Shown: positions 25,513 to 35,332, counted from the stretch's first letter. The stretch: 64,000 bases of DNA from an uncultured Ruminococcus sp. (GCA_902796225.1 CADBOO010000030.1:1-64000); one strand, 5' to 3'. The notes: generated by a model not told the origin, from the letters alone. Made by a program: numbers and translations.

Positions 25513-27312
25513 ATGCTTGAAATCGGTTCGGTCGTAGACGGAAAATATAAGATCCTCCGCATAGTGGGCAAAGGCGGTATGAGCGTTGTCTACCAGGCGG
25601 TCAATGAAAAAGCCAACAAGATCTGGGCGATCAAAGAGGTTCGCAAGGACGGCGTTCAGAACTTTGAGGTCGTCAAACAGAATCTGATCGTAGAGACAGA
25701 GCTTCTCAAACGCTTCAACCACCCCAACCTTCCCAGTATCATCGACGTTATCGACAGCGAAGGCTCGTTCCTCATCGTGATGGATTACATCGAGGGCAAC
25801 TCGCTTTCAAAGGCGCTGGAGACCGGCGGCGCGCAGAGTCAGGACGACGTGATCGAATGGTCAAAACAGCTTTGCGACGTGCTGGGGTATCTGCATTCCA
25901 GAAAGCCCCCGATCATCTACCGCGATATGAAGCCCGCCAACGTCATGCTCAAGCCCGACGGCAATATCTCGCTGATCGATTTCGGTACCGCGCGTGAATT
26001 CAAGTCGGCGAGCGTTGAGGATACGACCTGTCTGGGCACACAGGGCTATGCGGCGCCCGAACAGTACGGCGGCCACGGTCAGACCGACGCGCGGACGGAT
26101 ATCTATTGTCTGGGCGCGACGATGTACCATCTGGTCACGGGCCATAATCCCAGCAAGCCGCCCTATGAGATGTATCCCATCCGCCATTGGAATCCCACGC
26201 TTTCGTCGGGTCTGGAAGAGATCATCATAAAATGTACCCAGCGCAATCCCGACGACAGATACCAGTCCTGCTCCGAGCTGCTGTATGCGCTCGAGCATTA
26301 CCAAGACCTCGATATCGAGAATAAAAAAGCGCAGAACAGAAAGTGGAAGATCTTTCTGACGACGGTCATTCTGATGCTGGTCATGGCGCTCGCGGCGGTC
26401 GGATTCAAGATCGCGGCGAACTCGGAGACCTCTGCAGAGTATGAGGCGTTCATGAAAGAAGCGCAGACCGCCAGTCTGGATATCATGAATGCCGATCCCA
26501 AGGAAGCGCAGGAGGCGTATGATACCGCGAACACCGCGTATCAGAACGCGATCAAAAACAACCCGGGCAAGATCGACGCGTATCAGGGCATGCTGGAAAT
26601 GTACCTGAGCGACAACGAACTGACGGGCGCTGAATACTCTGAATTCAAAAACCAGATCACCGGCAACGAGGATAAGATCATCGCGTCCGACAAGGACGGC
26701 TATGCCGACCTGTGCAAAGAGCTGGGCGACGGCGTACTCTTTATGCTGGCGAAAAACGCGAATATCAGACAGGGCGCCGAGGAAGAATGGTACAAGCGCG
26801 CTCAGCAGAACCACAGCGATCCCGCACAGCAGGATGAAGACGCGTTCTGGGTATCATTCTCGCAGGTCTGCCGCGATCCGTTCAAGACCACGCCGATGGG
26901 CGATCCGGCGATGACCTATCGCGAATATTATGATCTGGTGAAGAATATCATCAAGTCCGATCACTTTGCGTCGCGCAACGAATACCAGAAGCTGAGATGC
27001 TTTGACTATATTCTGGCACAGCTGAGCAAATACGACATGGCGATGATCGGTACCACCGACGACAAAGTCACATTTGACGAATTCTATAATCTGGTTGATG
27101 AGATCCAGGCGTCGGTCGAAGGTCTGATGAACGACGGCGCTTCGAAAGAAAGGATCACCAACGACAACAAGACCAACAACCTGTATCAAAACAATATAAA
27201 GAACATTGAGAAGATCCAGAAGGAAAAGAAGTCCATCAAGGAAGCGAAAGGCGGCTCCGGCACAAGCGATTCTGCACAGTCGTCACAATCGCAGCAGGCA
27301 ACGGAGGGTTGA
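25513..27312 (+). CDS. Receptor-type Ser/Thr protein kinase without PASTA domains
   Basis: A 599-residue protein. The kinase domain covers residues 10-265: GKGGMSVVY loop, Lys41 in WAIKEV, Asp138 in IYRDMKPANVM, DFG at 156-158 and the APE-type APEQYG. A transmembrane helix lies at about 279-301. The outer 300 residues look helical (EAQEAYDTANTAYQNAIKN repeated in style, TPR-like), ending in a Gln/Ser-rich tail. Gram-positive PrkC/PknB kinases normally carry extracellular PASTA repeats that sense cell-wall fragments. Their absence suggests a different input. It is in an operon with the PP2C gene before it and with a possible substrate gene whose start overlaps the kinase stop. Confidence 0.93.
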   Translation: MLEIGSVVDGKYKILRIVGKGGMSVVYQAVNEKANKIWAIKEVRKDGVQNFEVVKQNLIVETELLKRFNHPNLPSIIDVIDSEGSFLIVMDYIEGNSLSKALETGGAQSQDDVIEWSKQLCDVLGYLHSRKPPIIYRDMKPANVMLKPDGNISLIDFGTAREFKSASVEDTTCLGTQGYAAPEQYGGHGQTDARTDIYCLGATMYHLVTGHNPSKPPYEMYPIRHWNPTLSSGLEEIIIKCTQRNPDDRYQSCSELLYALEHYQDLDIENKKAQNRKWKIFLTTVILMLVMALAAVGFKIAANSETSAEYEAFMKEAQTASLDIMNADPKEAQEAYDTANTAYQNAIKNNPGKIDAYQGMLEMYLSDNELTGAEYSEFKNQITGNEDKIIASDKDGYADLCKELGDGVLFMLAKNANIRQGAEEEWYKRAQQNHSDPAQQDEDAFWVSFSQVCRDPFKTTPMGDPAMTYREYYDLVKNIIKSDHFASRNEYQKLRCFDYILAQLSKYDMAMIGTTDDKVTFDEFYNLVDEIQASVEGLMNDGASKERITNDNKTNNLYQNNIKNIEKIQKEKKSIKEAKGGSGTSDSAQSSQSQQATEG

Positions 27313-27914
27313 TGATGAAGAATACATTTGATCTATTGTTCTACATCTGCCTTGCGGGTGCAGTCGTACTGTTTATCACCGCGCTGATCATGTTCTTTGC
27401 AATGGATATCCACGGGATATTCAATATCAAGACCGGCCGCGCCGCCAGAAAAACCATCAAACAGATGGAGGCGGAGAACCAGACGACCGGCAGACTGAGA
27501 ACAGCCAAAAAGAAAAAATCCGGCAGCAATACGCAAGCCGTGACGTCCGAAATGCCTCAGACGACAAGTCCGACGCAGGCGCCGACCGCGACGCAAGCGG
27601 CGGCTGCAGGGCGGATGAGCGAACCCGACGACGAGGAACAGACGTCGCTGCTCGACGCCGCGTCGCAGACCGAGCTGCTGGACAAAGAGATGGTCGCAGA
27701 CAGCGGCGAGACCGAGCTTCTTTCCGATACTGCCGCTGCTGAGCCGCAGTATGCCGAGACCGTCGTCCTCAGCGGCGTTGCTCCTCAGGCAGGAGGCTAC
27801 ACGGCAATCGATGCGGGCGCAGAAGAAGAGGGATTGACACAGCCGCTCAATCGCGTCAGCATGAATATCATCAAAAAGATGGTGTTCCGCGATACCGACG
27901 AGATCATCGCCTGA
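27312..27914 (+). CDS. Membrane protein with Thr-containing acidic repeats, likely kinase substrate
   Basis: A 200-residue protein. Residues 7-31 form one transmembrane helix, followed by a basic stretch (TAKKKKSG) and a Thr/Gln/Ala linker. A tail follows with four similar units: EQTSLLD (109-115), SQTELLD (118-124), GETELLS (132-138) and AETVVLS (148-154). It ends MNIIKKMVFRDTDEIIA. Acidic residue plus Thr followed by two aliphatic residues is the type of site Hanks kinases phosphorylate and FHA domains read (compare ETTS in GarA/OdhI). No FHA protein is visible here. ATGATG at 27312/27315 overlaps the kinase stop with GGAGGG upstream, so expression is coupled. The substrate role is inference from motif and position. 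Confidence 0.6.
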   Translation: MMKNTFDLLFYICLAGAVVLFITALIMFFAMDIHGIFNIKTGRAARKTIKQMEAENQTTGRLRTAKKKKSGSNTQAVTSEMPQTTSPTQAPTATQAAAAGRMSEPDDEEQTSLLDAASQTELLDKEMVADSGETELLSDTAAAEPQYAETVVLSGVAPQAGGYTAIDAGAEEEGLTQPLNRVSMNIIKKMVFRDTDEIIA

Positions 27915-28069
27915 CGCATACGTTCCGGCGGATCCGCCGACCGATCCGAAGTCATTCTGTTGAACAAAACAATAATATGTCCTTCATATGCACTGTATAT
28001 TTCTGCATGTATAACGAAGACGATTCTATAGATTTTTTCAGGAAACACCCAAAAAAGGAGAGAACGCAA

Positions 28070-31000
28070 ATGAAGAAAACACGTGGAATTCTGATGACAA
28101 GGTTTTTCGCGCTCCTGATCGCGGTCGTACTGCTGCTCGGCAGCATCCCGGCAACGGCGACCGATTATCAGGACGATGCGGAAACCCCCGCGGCGACGTC
28201 CGTGGACGAGAATGCAGATCCTTCCGCTGCAGACGAGACCGTTGACGACAACGGCGACGGCACAGAGGATCCCGCGCCCGCCGGGGACGAGGAAGCGACT
28301 GTCGCCGATGAGGGCGAGGACGCGACTGTCGATGACGGCGAGGACGCGACTGTCGCCGAGGGCGAGGACGCGACTGTCGCCGAGGGCGAAGACGCAACTG
28401 TCGCCGGGGACGAGGACGCGACCGAAGCCGAACCAGTTGTAAAGGCGACTCCCACAAGATCAAAGGCGAAGCTCGCGGCAACCGGAGCAAAGCGGAACGG
28501 CAGCAATGCAGTCCCGAATATAGACAACAGTACTTACTCCGTCATCTATGCTACGCGCAGTTCCGCGACAAAAGACGGCAAAAACTATTTCAGCGGGCTC
28601 ACCAAGATCACTTACACCATGAAGGACTCCGATAGCCCGGACAGGGTCCGTATGGTGGTTTGCGCTCTGGATGAAGACCCGCCGAATACTTTCCTCAATC
28701 CCGATTCGGCCGGTGATGATTTTCCTCATCCTTATGTGACCAGGGAAGAATCAGGCACTAAGGTCACGCTTACCTTTGACGCTCAAAGGTATATTGACGA
28801 AAAAATTGAAAAAACAGATGGTACCGAAGGCTTTGTGGTCTACTACACGAGGGATACCATCAAAAATGGCGTACTGTCCAATAAGAAATTAACCTGTTAT
28901 GTCGATGAAGAAGGTCCTGCCATTTCGATAGGAGATTTTGAGGATAAGTGGTATTCGGTATACGATCCTGCTGTGATCGATATCAAAGCAGAGGATATCG
29001 CCGGACTTGACGACGATCCTGTCGAAGCCGACGAGGGCGACGTCACCGAGTATTCAGGCGAAGGCGATTATACCCATACCCTGACCGTTTCCGGAGATTG
29101 TAACGGCAAGGTGACGATATCCGCCTACGACGCGCTCGGCAACGAAAGCACCAAAGAAACCGATACCGCCGTTAAGGTGGACGTGTCCACTCCGGAGATA
29201 ACTGTCGTACAGTCGAGCGGTTCAGTTGAACCCACGCAGACGATCATTGTCAAAGCAACAGACGCTTACAGCGGGATCGATGAGACCAGATTTGAACTCG
29301 GAGGAAAAAAAGAATCCAGCCCGTATGTAATTCTGTCCGATGACTACTATAGTATCATAAAAACAGAAGCGGATCTTTATCAGGTAACGATCAACGCGAA
29401 AAAGCTGCATGACAATCACTACACCAAAGAGCTCTCCTTGGCGTGTTGTGATAACGTAGGTCGTCGTAATCTGATTGGGCTGTTTGTCAACATGGATGAG
29501 ACCGCACCCGCAGCAGGTGATTTCTCCGTCATGTTCTTTGTCAAGACAGCAGCGGAGGAGTTCGTCGACGCGCTGGTCAGCAACGCCTTCCATCTGCATA
29601 TCGATTCGCTGTACGGCGACGACAGCACCCTGAGAATGAGGGTGATGGTATCTCCGAACGGCGGCTCCTCCATCAAGTCTATCACGGCGAAGAACGGCAG
29701 TACCGCATTCACATCCGTAAACGACGCCGGCGTTCAGTTCGACAATAATACAGGCACGTATTATGTCGACTTCAACGTACCGTTAAAGAGTGCAGAGGGA
29801 GTCTATGACAGCATCACCTTTACCGCAGAGGACGCGTGGGGAAATCCCAGCGGCGACGTTGCACTGAAGGATACCAGCGGCATCCACGCGAGCGAGAACA
29901 CTCCCGCGCTTGAAACCGTCCTTAATATCACAAAAGATATCTCGCCTCTCGTCACCATCACCGGCTGCAGCGGTTATAAAAAGACGATCGGCGAAGGCAA
30001 CGCAGAATACTACGCGAAGGATAACTCAACATTTACGCTGAAAGCAGCGGACGGCGTTGGCCATATCCGTTCCGTCAAGGCTTACTTCGGTACGCCCGGC
30101 GAGGGCGGTAAGCCGACGGCGACCGCGACCCTCACCGGTCTCGGCGACGACTTTACCGCAGCGGACGGCGTCTATACATATAACAAAACGGACGCTGTGA
30201 CCGACGAGGTCAGCTTCACCTTTACCGTCCCCACGGATCTCGCGTCCGGCGCATATGTCCTCTATGTCGAGGCGGATAACTTTGCACGCAACTGCGTTCC
30301 CTTCTCTCAGGTGATCTATGTCGATAACGACGAGCCTGAGATCACCGATGTCACTCACAGCACCGATTGGATCAATACCGACGATACCCTGACCTTCAGT
30401 GCTGCGGATATGCCCGATACAAACGCATCGGAGATCGCGACCGTCACCGTCAACGGTACAGCCGCCACCTTACAGGACGGCAAGTATCAGTTTACCATGA
30501 CGACCCGTCAGGATTATACGATCGTCGCGACGGATAACCTCGGTAATTCGAAAACAGTCGTTGTCGAGAGAGAAGACGTCATGATCGATAAGGCTGCTCC
30601 GAATATCAGCCCCTTCCGTTACGGCGACAGCGGCAAGGCGAGTATCAACGACGTCGACTGGGCAAATGAGACAACCGGCATCAAGGTTGCGTTCGACGTC
30701 GACGACATCGTCACGGATTCCTCCGACCTGAGTGTCGGCGAGACCTTATCCGGCGTCGATGCAGAGAACGTTACCGTTACCGGCGGCGACTTCTCCGACC
30801 TTACCTATACCTACAACAGTACAACCAAACAATATACATTCTCCTTTATCGCAAAGGAATTCAAGCAGTATACCGTGACCTGTCAGGATCTGGTCGTAAG
30901 CGATCCGAAGAACAGTGCTTCCGCGACGACCGCGACGATCAAGATCGATAATACCGCGCCCGTGATCACCGGCGTCGACCTTGACGTTCTCCGTTCGCTG

Positions 31001-34000
31001 AGCTTCGGTGTGTACAGCAATAATGACGTCGCTGCGACCGTCAGCGTATCGGATTCCGGTCCGTCTTCCGGATTTGCCAAGATCGAGATGACTGTCAACG
31101 GAGGGTCTCCGATCACACCGGCTTCCGGCAAGGTTTATGTCAAGGGCGCCGCGAATCCCGATGACGCCAAAGCCGAAACCGACACCGGCACGGTTACGAT
31201 CAAGAAACCAACCGTCTCCGATGAGGACAGCATCAGCTTTACCGTAACGGACGCTGTCAACCATCAGACGACGTATTCGTTCAAGGAACTCAGAACCGCC
31301 GAAAAGATCACGGCGGGCGGCAGCGCCGTCAACAAGGACGCTCTGGCAGACGGCGAGACATTCGAGGTCGTCACCACCGATGATGCTGCGACCTTCAGTG
31401 CCTCCTCAGCGACGCCGGGCGTCAGTGATCCGTATCACTATCAGCAAGGCGATAAGCTGTGGATCGCAGAGAAAGCAGCCGATACCGGCGCTACCGTTAC
31501 CAACAGCTTTACGGTCGCAGATACGATCTCGCATCTGTTCGGCGCGACGCTGACCCTCAACGGAACGGATTATTCCGCAGAGGTCAAATCCGACGAAGAA
31601 ACCAAGCTGGCGGAAGGCGACTCTGTCCGGAACGACAGCGGCGCTGTTCAGTACAGCATGGTAAAAAAGTCGGACGACAGCAGAGTCGATCATAAGATCA
31701 GCGGCGATACGCTCTCCTTTACCCCGAATCTTGCGGAGCACGCAAGTCTGAATAAGACCGCTGACGGCAGCGACGGCAAAAACGAAGTCGCGCTTACCGT
31801 AGAAAACAACAGCGGCAATACAGCGTCAAAAACCGCGGTGTTCTATATCGACAACACGGCTCCCATCATCACCGAGGTTTCGTATTCCGGCAACGGCAGA
31901 GCTGACAGCGAGCCGGAGCCGATCGACGAGAACGGCAATATCATCGCCGACCTGACCACCCACGATCCCGATATGGAATACGGGTTCTACTTCAGAAACA
32001 GAACCGTCATGACCATCAAGGCGACCGACCTGAAGCGCCCGAACGGCAGCGCGATCTCCGGCTGCGGCGTCAGAGCGATCCATGTGATCAAGGCGACCCT
32101 CGGCGGCACGATCATCAGCGATACGGCTCTCACCGCACTGACGCCTTTGGGCGGCGGAGTCAGCGCGACCTTTACGGTCAACGCGAACTTCAAGGGCAGA
32201 GTATATGTCTACGCGGTGGACAACGTTTCCAACAGAAGCTCCAACTATTATCCCGACGGCACCATCGTCGAGAACAACAACAATCATAAGAACAACAGCA
32301 GCGCGACAATTACCGTCAATACCGCGCCTGTTGCGAAGGATAACAAGGGTAATGATCTGTTCGACGGTAACGTCAGCGTGACCTTTGACGTAACAGACGC
32401 CTATATGGGTCTGTATGAGCTGAAGTATTCGGTAACCTCTCAGTGGGCTGCCGAGGACGGCTATGAAGGCGGCGTCATCGCACAGAGCGACGTCAGGATC
32501 GGTCAGAGGGCGACTTCTGTTTCCGGCTGGCAGATCGTTCAGAAAGAAGCGAACTCCAACCTGATCACGCAGGCGAGAAAAACGATCATCCTTTCAAGCG
32601 GCAAATTCAACTACAACGATCTTGTGATCCATGTCGAGGCGCTCGATCGTGCGGGCAATCACATCTACGGCACAGACAAGACCATCTCGATCGACGTCAC
32701 TAAGCCGACCATCGAGCTGACTCCCGTAGACGCGACCCATAACTATTACGATCCCGACAGCAAGGACTACTATCAGGAGACCCGTACCTTCAACATCACC
32801 GTTACCGAGCGCAACTTTGATCCGGCAGACTTTGAGAAGGTTGCTCAGATCACCGCCCGCGAGGGTTCTGCACCCGGTATCGACGGCGGTACGAACTGGT
32901 CGACGAACTATTCGGATTACTCCGACAGCTCTACCCATCACGCGACCATCTCCTTCAGCAGCGACGGCGATTATACGGTAGAGCTGGGCTATACCGATCA
33001 GGCGGGCAACGTCGGCGCTTCGGTCAAGTCGGACGACTTTGTCATCGACACGATCGATCCCGTCCTCAGCGTTTCCTTTGATAACAACAGCCCCTTGAAC
33101 GGCAACTACTACGGAACCGCGCGTACTGCGACCGTTACCGTTGAAGAGCATAACTTTGCAGAGGGCGACGGCTATATCACCTTCAGCCCGCAGTATGAGA
33201 ACGGCGCTACCTCGCCGGTGCTGGCAACGTCCGGCTGGAGCAGCAGCGGCGATACCCATACGACGACCCTCGCGTTCGATCAGGACGGTACCTACGCGTT
33301 TACCATCACCTATAAGGATAAGGCGGCAAGAAATGCGAATGAGGTCAGCGAGGCGACCTTCATCATCGACCTTGCTGTCGACGATAACGCAATTGTCTTT
33401 ACCAAGAACACCGCAAACCGTGCATTCGGTAAAGAGGAAGTTACCCCCGGCGTAACCTTTACCGATACCAATATCGACCAGAATAACACAAAGGCGACCC
33501 TCACAAGGATCTCCTATGATCCCAAGACCGGTACCCAGAAGGGTAATCCGGAGGGATTGAAGGTGAATCCCGGCAGCACCGCGACGACGAAGTTCGAGAG
33601 ATACGAAAACTTCCCGGATGAAGAGATCTACGACGGTATCTATGTCTACAAGGCGACGATCATGGATCTTGCCGGACACACCGATTCCAAGACGATCATC
33701 TTCTCGGTCAACCGTTACGGCGCGACCTATATGTGCGAGGACGACGCCACCAAGGCGCTGCTCGACAGCGGATACGCAAAAGAAGTCACCGACGATCTCA
33801 AGATCATTGAGATCAACGTCACCGAGGTCAAGGAATACTCCGTGACCAGCACCTGCGATACCGATACCGAAACGCTGGCTGAGACCGCTTCCGGTGATCA
33901 GGGATTCGAGCGCAGGGCGATCGCGGGCGATCCGAAGGCGTCATGGTACAAATACGAGTATGCTATCCATAAGAGCAACTTCGGCAGTGAGGGCGACTAC

Positions 34001-34543
34001 ACCGTTACCCTGAGCTCCAAGATCGAGTATACCGATAAGCAGCTTGATCTGGAGATGACCAACAATACCACCAGAGTCGAGGAGAGAAGCTTCCCGATCA
34101 CATTCACCGTCGACAAGACTCCGCCCGAGATCACGATCAGCGGCGTTGCCGCCGACAAGGCGTACTCTGAGGCAGAGAAGGACGTCAAGATCATCTGTGT
34201 CGATAAAAACATCAATCCCGAAACCCTCGAGATCGTACTCAACGATGAGAAGCTGACGTCGGATCAGTACACCATGTCCGTCCTCGACGGCGAGATCGAT
34301 ATCGTTCTTCCCATCAACACCAACCAGACACAGGAAACCTATAATCTCGAAGTTTCTGTCGGCGACCTGGCTCAGAACGTAACGAACAACGATGAGACAA
34401 AGAACTTCATCCTTTCTGCGACCTGGCTGACCATGTTCTTCCACAACACACTGGCGGTCGTCCTGACCGGCGTCGGCCTGGCGGCGGCAGTAGGGGTCAT
34501 CATCCTGCTGATCCTCAAGAAGCGCAAAAAGGAAAGTGAATAA
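28070..34543 (+). CDS. Giant membrane-anchored Ig-like repeat surface protein
   Basis: A 2157-residue protein. It has a signal peptide (MKKTRGILMTRFFALLIAVV, cleavage near ATATD) and an acidic low-complexity region with five EDATVAEG-type units. About twenty beta-rich modules follow, delimited by repeats of the form DNTAPVITGVD, IDNTAPIITEV, DVTKPTIELTP, DTIDPVLSVSF and DKTPPEITISG, the linker style of bacterial Ig-like domains. There is no LPXTG motif. Instead a C-terminal transmembrane helix (about 2125-2149) ends in KKRKKESE, so the protein is held in the membrane. The role is probably adhesion or a stalk; no enzyme motif was seen. AAAAGGAG nine bases before ATG 28070 fixes the start and excludes a longer frame from 27977. 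It follows the kinase operon by 155 bp. Confidence 0.8.
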   Translation: MKKTRGILMTRFFALLIAVVLLLGSIPATATDYQDDAETPAATSVDENADPSAADETVDDNGDGTEDPAPAGDEEATVADEGEDATVDDGEDATVAEGEDATVAEGEDATVAGDEDATEAEPVVKATPTRSKAKLAATGAKRNGSNAVPNIDNSTYSVIYATRSSATKDGKNYFSGLTKITYTMKDSDSPDRVRMVVCALDEDPPNTFLNPDSAGDDFPHPYVTREESGTKVTLTFDAQRYIDEKIEKTDGTEGFVVYYTRDTIKNGVLSNKKLTCYVDEEGPAISIGDFEDKWYSVYDPAVIDIKAEDIAGLDDDPVEADEGDVTEYSGEGDYTHTLTVSGDCNGKVTISAYDALGNESTKETDTAVKVDVSTPEITVVQSSGSVEPTQTIIVKATDAYSGIDETRFELGGKKESSPYVILSDDYYSIIKTEADLYQVTINAKKLHDNHYTKELSLACCDNVGRRNLIGLFVNMDETAPAAGDFSVMFFVKTAAEEFVDALVSNAFHLHIDSLYGDDSTLRMRVMVSPNGGSSIKSITAKNGSTAFTSVNDAGVQFDNNTGTYYVDFNVPLKSAEGVYDSITFTAEDAWGNPSGDVALKDTSGIHASENTPALETVLNITKDISPLVTITGCSGYKKTIGEGNAEYYAKDNSTFTLKAADGVGHIRSVKAYFGTPGEGGKPTATATLTGLGDDFTAADGVYTYNKTDAVTDEVSFTFTVPTDLASGAYVLYVEADNFARNCVPFSQVIYVDNDEPEITDVTHSTDWINTDDTLTFSAADMPDTNASEIATVTVNGTAATLQDGKYQFTMTTRQDYTIVATDNLGNSKTVVVEREDVMIDKAAPNISPFRYGDSGKASINDVDWANETTGIKVAFDVDDIVTDSSDLSVGETLSGVDAENVTVTGGDFSDLTYTYNSTTKQYTFSFIAKEFKQYTVTCQDLVVSDPKNSASATTATIKIDNTAPVITGVDLDVLRSLSFGVYSNNDVAATVSVSDSGPSSGFAKIEMTVNGGSPITPASGKVYVKGAANPDDAKAETDTGTVTIKKPTVSDEDSISFTVTDAVNHQTTYSFKELRTAEKITAGGSAVNKDALADGETFEVVTTDDAATFSASSATPGVSDPYHYQQGDKLWIAEKAADTGATVTNSFTVADTISHLFGATLTLNGTDYSAEVKSDEETKLAEGDSVRNDSGAVQYSMVKKSDDSRVDHKISGDTLSFTPNLAEHASLNKTADGSDGKNEVALTVENNSGNTASKTAVFYIDNTAPIITEVSYSGNGRADSEPEPIDENGNIIADLTTHDPDMEYGFYFRNRTVMTIKATDLKRPNGSAISGCGVRAIHVIKATLGGTIISDTALTALTPLGGGVSATFTVNANFKGRVYVYAVDNVSNRSSNYYPDGTIVENNNNHKNNSSATITVNTAPVAKDNKGNDLFDGNVSVTFDVTDAYMGLYELKYSVTSQWAAEDGYEGGVIAQSDVRIGQRATSVSGWQIVQKEANSNLITQARKTIILSSGKFNYNDLVIHVEALDRAGNHIYGTDKTISIDVTKPTIELTPVDATHNYYDPDSKDYYQETRTFNITVTERNFDPADFEKVAQITAREGSAPGIDGGTNWSTNYSDYSDSSTHHATISFSSDGDYTVELGYTDQAGNVGASVKSDDFVIDTIDPVLSVSFDNNSPLNGNYYGTARTATVTVEEHNFAEGDGYITFSPQYENGATSPVLATSGWSSSGDTHTTTLAFDQDGTYAFTITYKDKAARNANEVSEATFIIDLAVDDNAIVFTKNTANRAFGKEEVTPGVTFTDTNIDQNNTKATLTRISYDPKTGTQKGNPEGLKVNPGSTATTKFERYENFPDEEIYDGIYVYKATIMDLAGHTDSKTIIFSVNRYGATYMCEDDATKALLDSGYAKEVTDDLKIIEINVTEVKEYSVTSTCDTDTETLAETASGDQGFERRAIAGDPKASWYKYEYAIHKSNFGSEGDYTVTLSSKIEYTDKQLDLEMTNNTTRVEERSFPITFTVDKTPPEITISGVAADKAYSEAEKDVKIICVDKNINPETLEIVLNDEKLTSDQYTMSVLDGEIDIVLPINTNQTQETYNLEVSVGDLAQNVTNNDETKNFILSATWLTMFFHNTLAVVLTGVGLAAAVGVIILLILKKRKKESE
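28288..28431 (+). repeat. 24-bp in-frame tandem repeat
   Basis: About five copies of a 24-bp unit resembling GAGGACGCGACTGTCGCCGA plus GGGC, each encoding EDATVAEG with small changes. It sits just after the signal peptide of the giant surface protein. Confidence 0.85.
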
Positions 34544-34593
34544 CGCTTGACCGTATGAACGACACACAGTCGGCAGATTGACAAAACCGATCA

Positions 34594-34631
34594 GGGGGCT
34601 GTCGCAAGCTTTTTGCGGCAGCCCCCTTTTT
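34594..34631 (+). terminator. Terminator of the giant surface protein gene
   Basis: GGGGGCTGTCGCAA pairs over 14 bases with TTGCGGCAGCCCCC and is followed by TTTTT. Similar stems occur at 48134 and 59925. Confidence 0.93.
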
Positions 34632-34683
34632 CCCGGGACGTCATAAACGTGCTGTTGAGCAAAACTCTTTTTGACAGACAAAA

Positions 34684-34711
34684 ACGCGTACCATGCGGTG
34701 CGCGTTTTTTG
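34684..34711 (+). terminator. Second hairpin with T-run
   Basis: ACGCGTACC, loop ATGC, GGTGCGCGT then TTTTT: a 9-bp stem with one G-T pair. It is probably a back-up terminator; an A-run on the other side allows either direction. Confidence 0.55.
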
Positions 34712-34770
34712 CGGTGCGTCGGGGATAAGCGGTTACCGGATTCGGATACTGTATCGGACGCCTGACCGAC

Positions 34771-34811
34771 AAAACACCGGCTCATGCCTCAAAAGCACAA
34801 GCCGGTGTTTT
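34771..34811 (-). terminator. Terminator of idi
   Basis: AAAACACCGGCT pairs with AGCCGGTGTTTT; the minus-strand T-run lies six bases after the idi stop codon. Confidence 0.85.
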
Positions 34812-34816
34812 ATGTT

Positions 34817-35332
34817 TTATTCTTGTTTCATCCGCCTGAGGATCTCCGGCGCGGCGATCTGGAACCATACCGTAAAGCGTTCCGGATATGTCAGCAATTC
34901 ATCCGCAAGCTCCCCGGCGTCGATCCATCGGATCTCATCCGCTTCCTCGGGATTGACGTTGACTTCCCCGTCGTAATCCGTCAGGAACACATGGTCGTAT
35001 TCGTACTCGATAACGCCGTCGTCAAACGCATGACGATACACAAACGAAAAGTATTCCCGCGCTTCACATGCGAACCCCAGTTCCTCCTGCATCCGCCGCC
35101 CGACAGCCTGCTCGAGTGATTCCCCGCGCCGCGGATGCGAACAGCAGGCGTTCGTCCACAGCCCGCCGGAGTGATACTTATCGCGGTGGCGGCGCTGGAT
35201 CAGCATCCGCCCGCCGTGGATCACAAAAACCGAAAAGGCGCGGTGAAGCAGACCGCGTGCGTGCGCATCGGCCTTGTCCGTATGCCCGATCTCGTTGTCG
35301 AACAGATCTACCAGAATGATCTCGTCGTTCAT
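34817..35332 (-). CDS. idi: Isopentenyl-diphosphate delta-isomerase, type I
   Basis: A 171-residue Nudix-fold enzyme. The catalytic Cys lies in LWTNACCSHPRRGES (second Cys, residue 64) and the catalytic Glu in VIEYEYDHVF (residue 111), with the Nudix-like RRMQEELGF between. It interconverts IPP and DMAPP for isoprenoid synthesis. Many Firmicutes have the unrelated type II (Fni) enzyme instead, so a type I enzyme here is mildly notable. GGGAGGG upstream of ATG 35332 supports the start. It is monocistronic, with its own promoter and terminator. Confidence 0.94.
   Translation of the reverse strand: MNDEIILVDLFDNEIGHTDKADAHARGLLHRAFSVFVIHGGRMLIQRRHRDKYHSGGLWTNACCSHPRRGESLEQAVGRRMQEELGFACEAREYFSFVYRHAFDDGVIEYEYDHVFLTDYDGEVNVNPEEADEIRWIDAGELADELLTYPERFTVWFQIAAPEILRRMKQE

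Noticed and set aside
27977..28069. Upstream extension of the giant surface protein
   Set aside because: The extra 31 residues precede a typical signal peptide and have no SD; AAAAGGAG supports ATG 28070.
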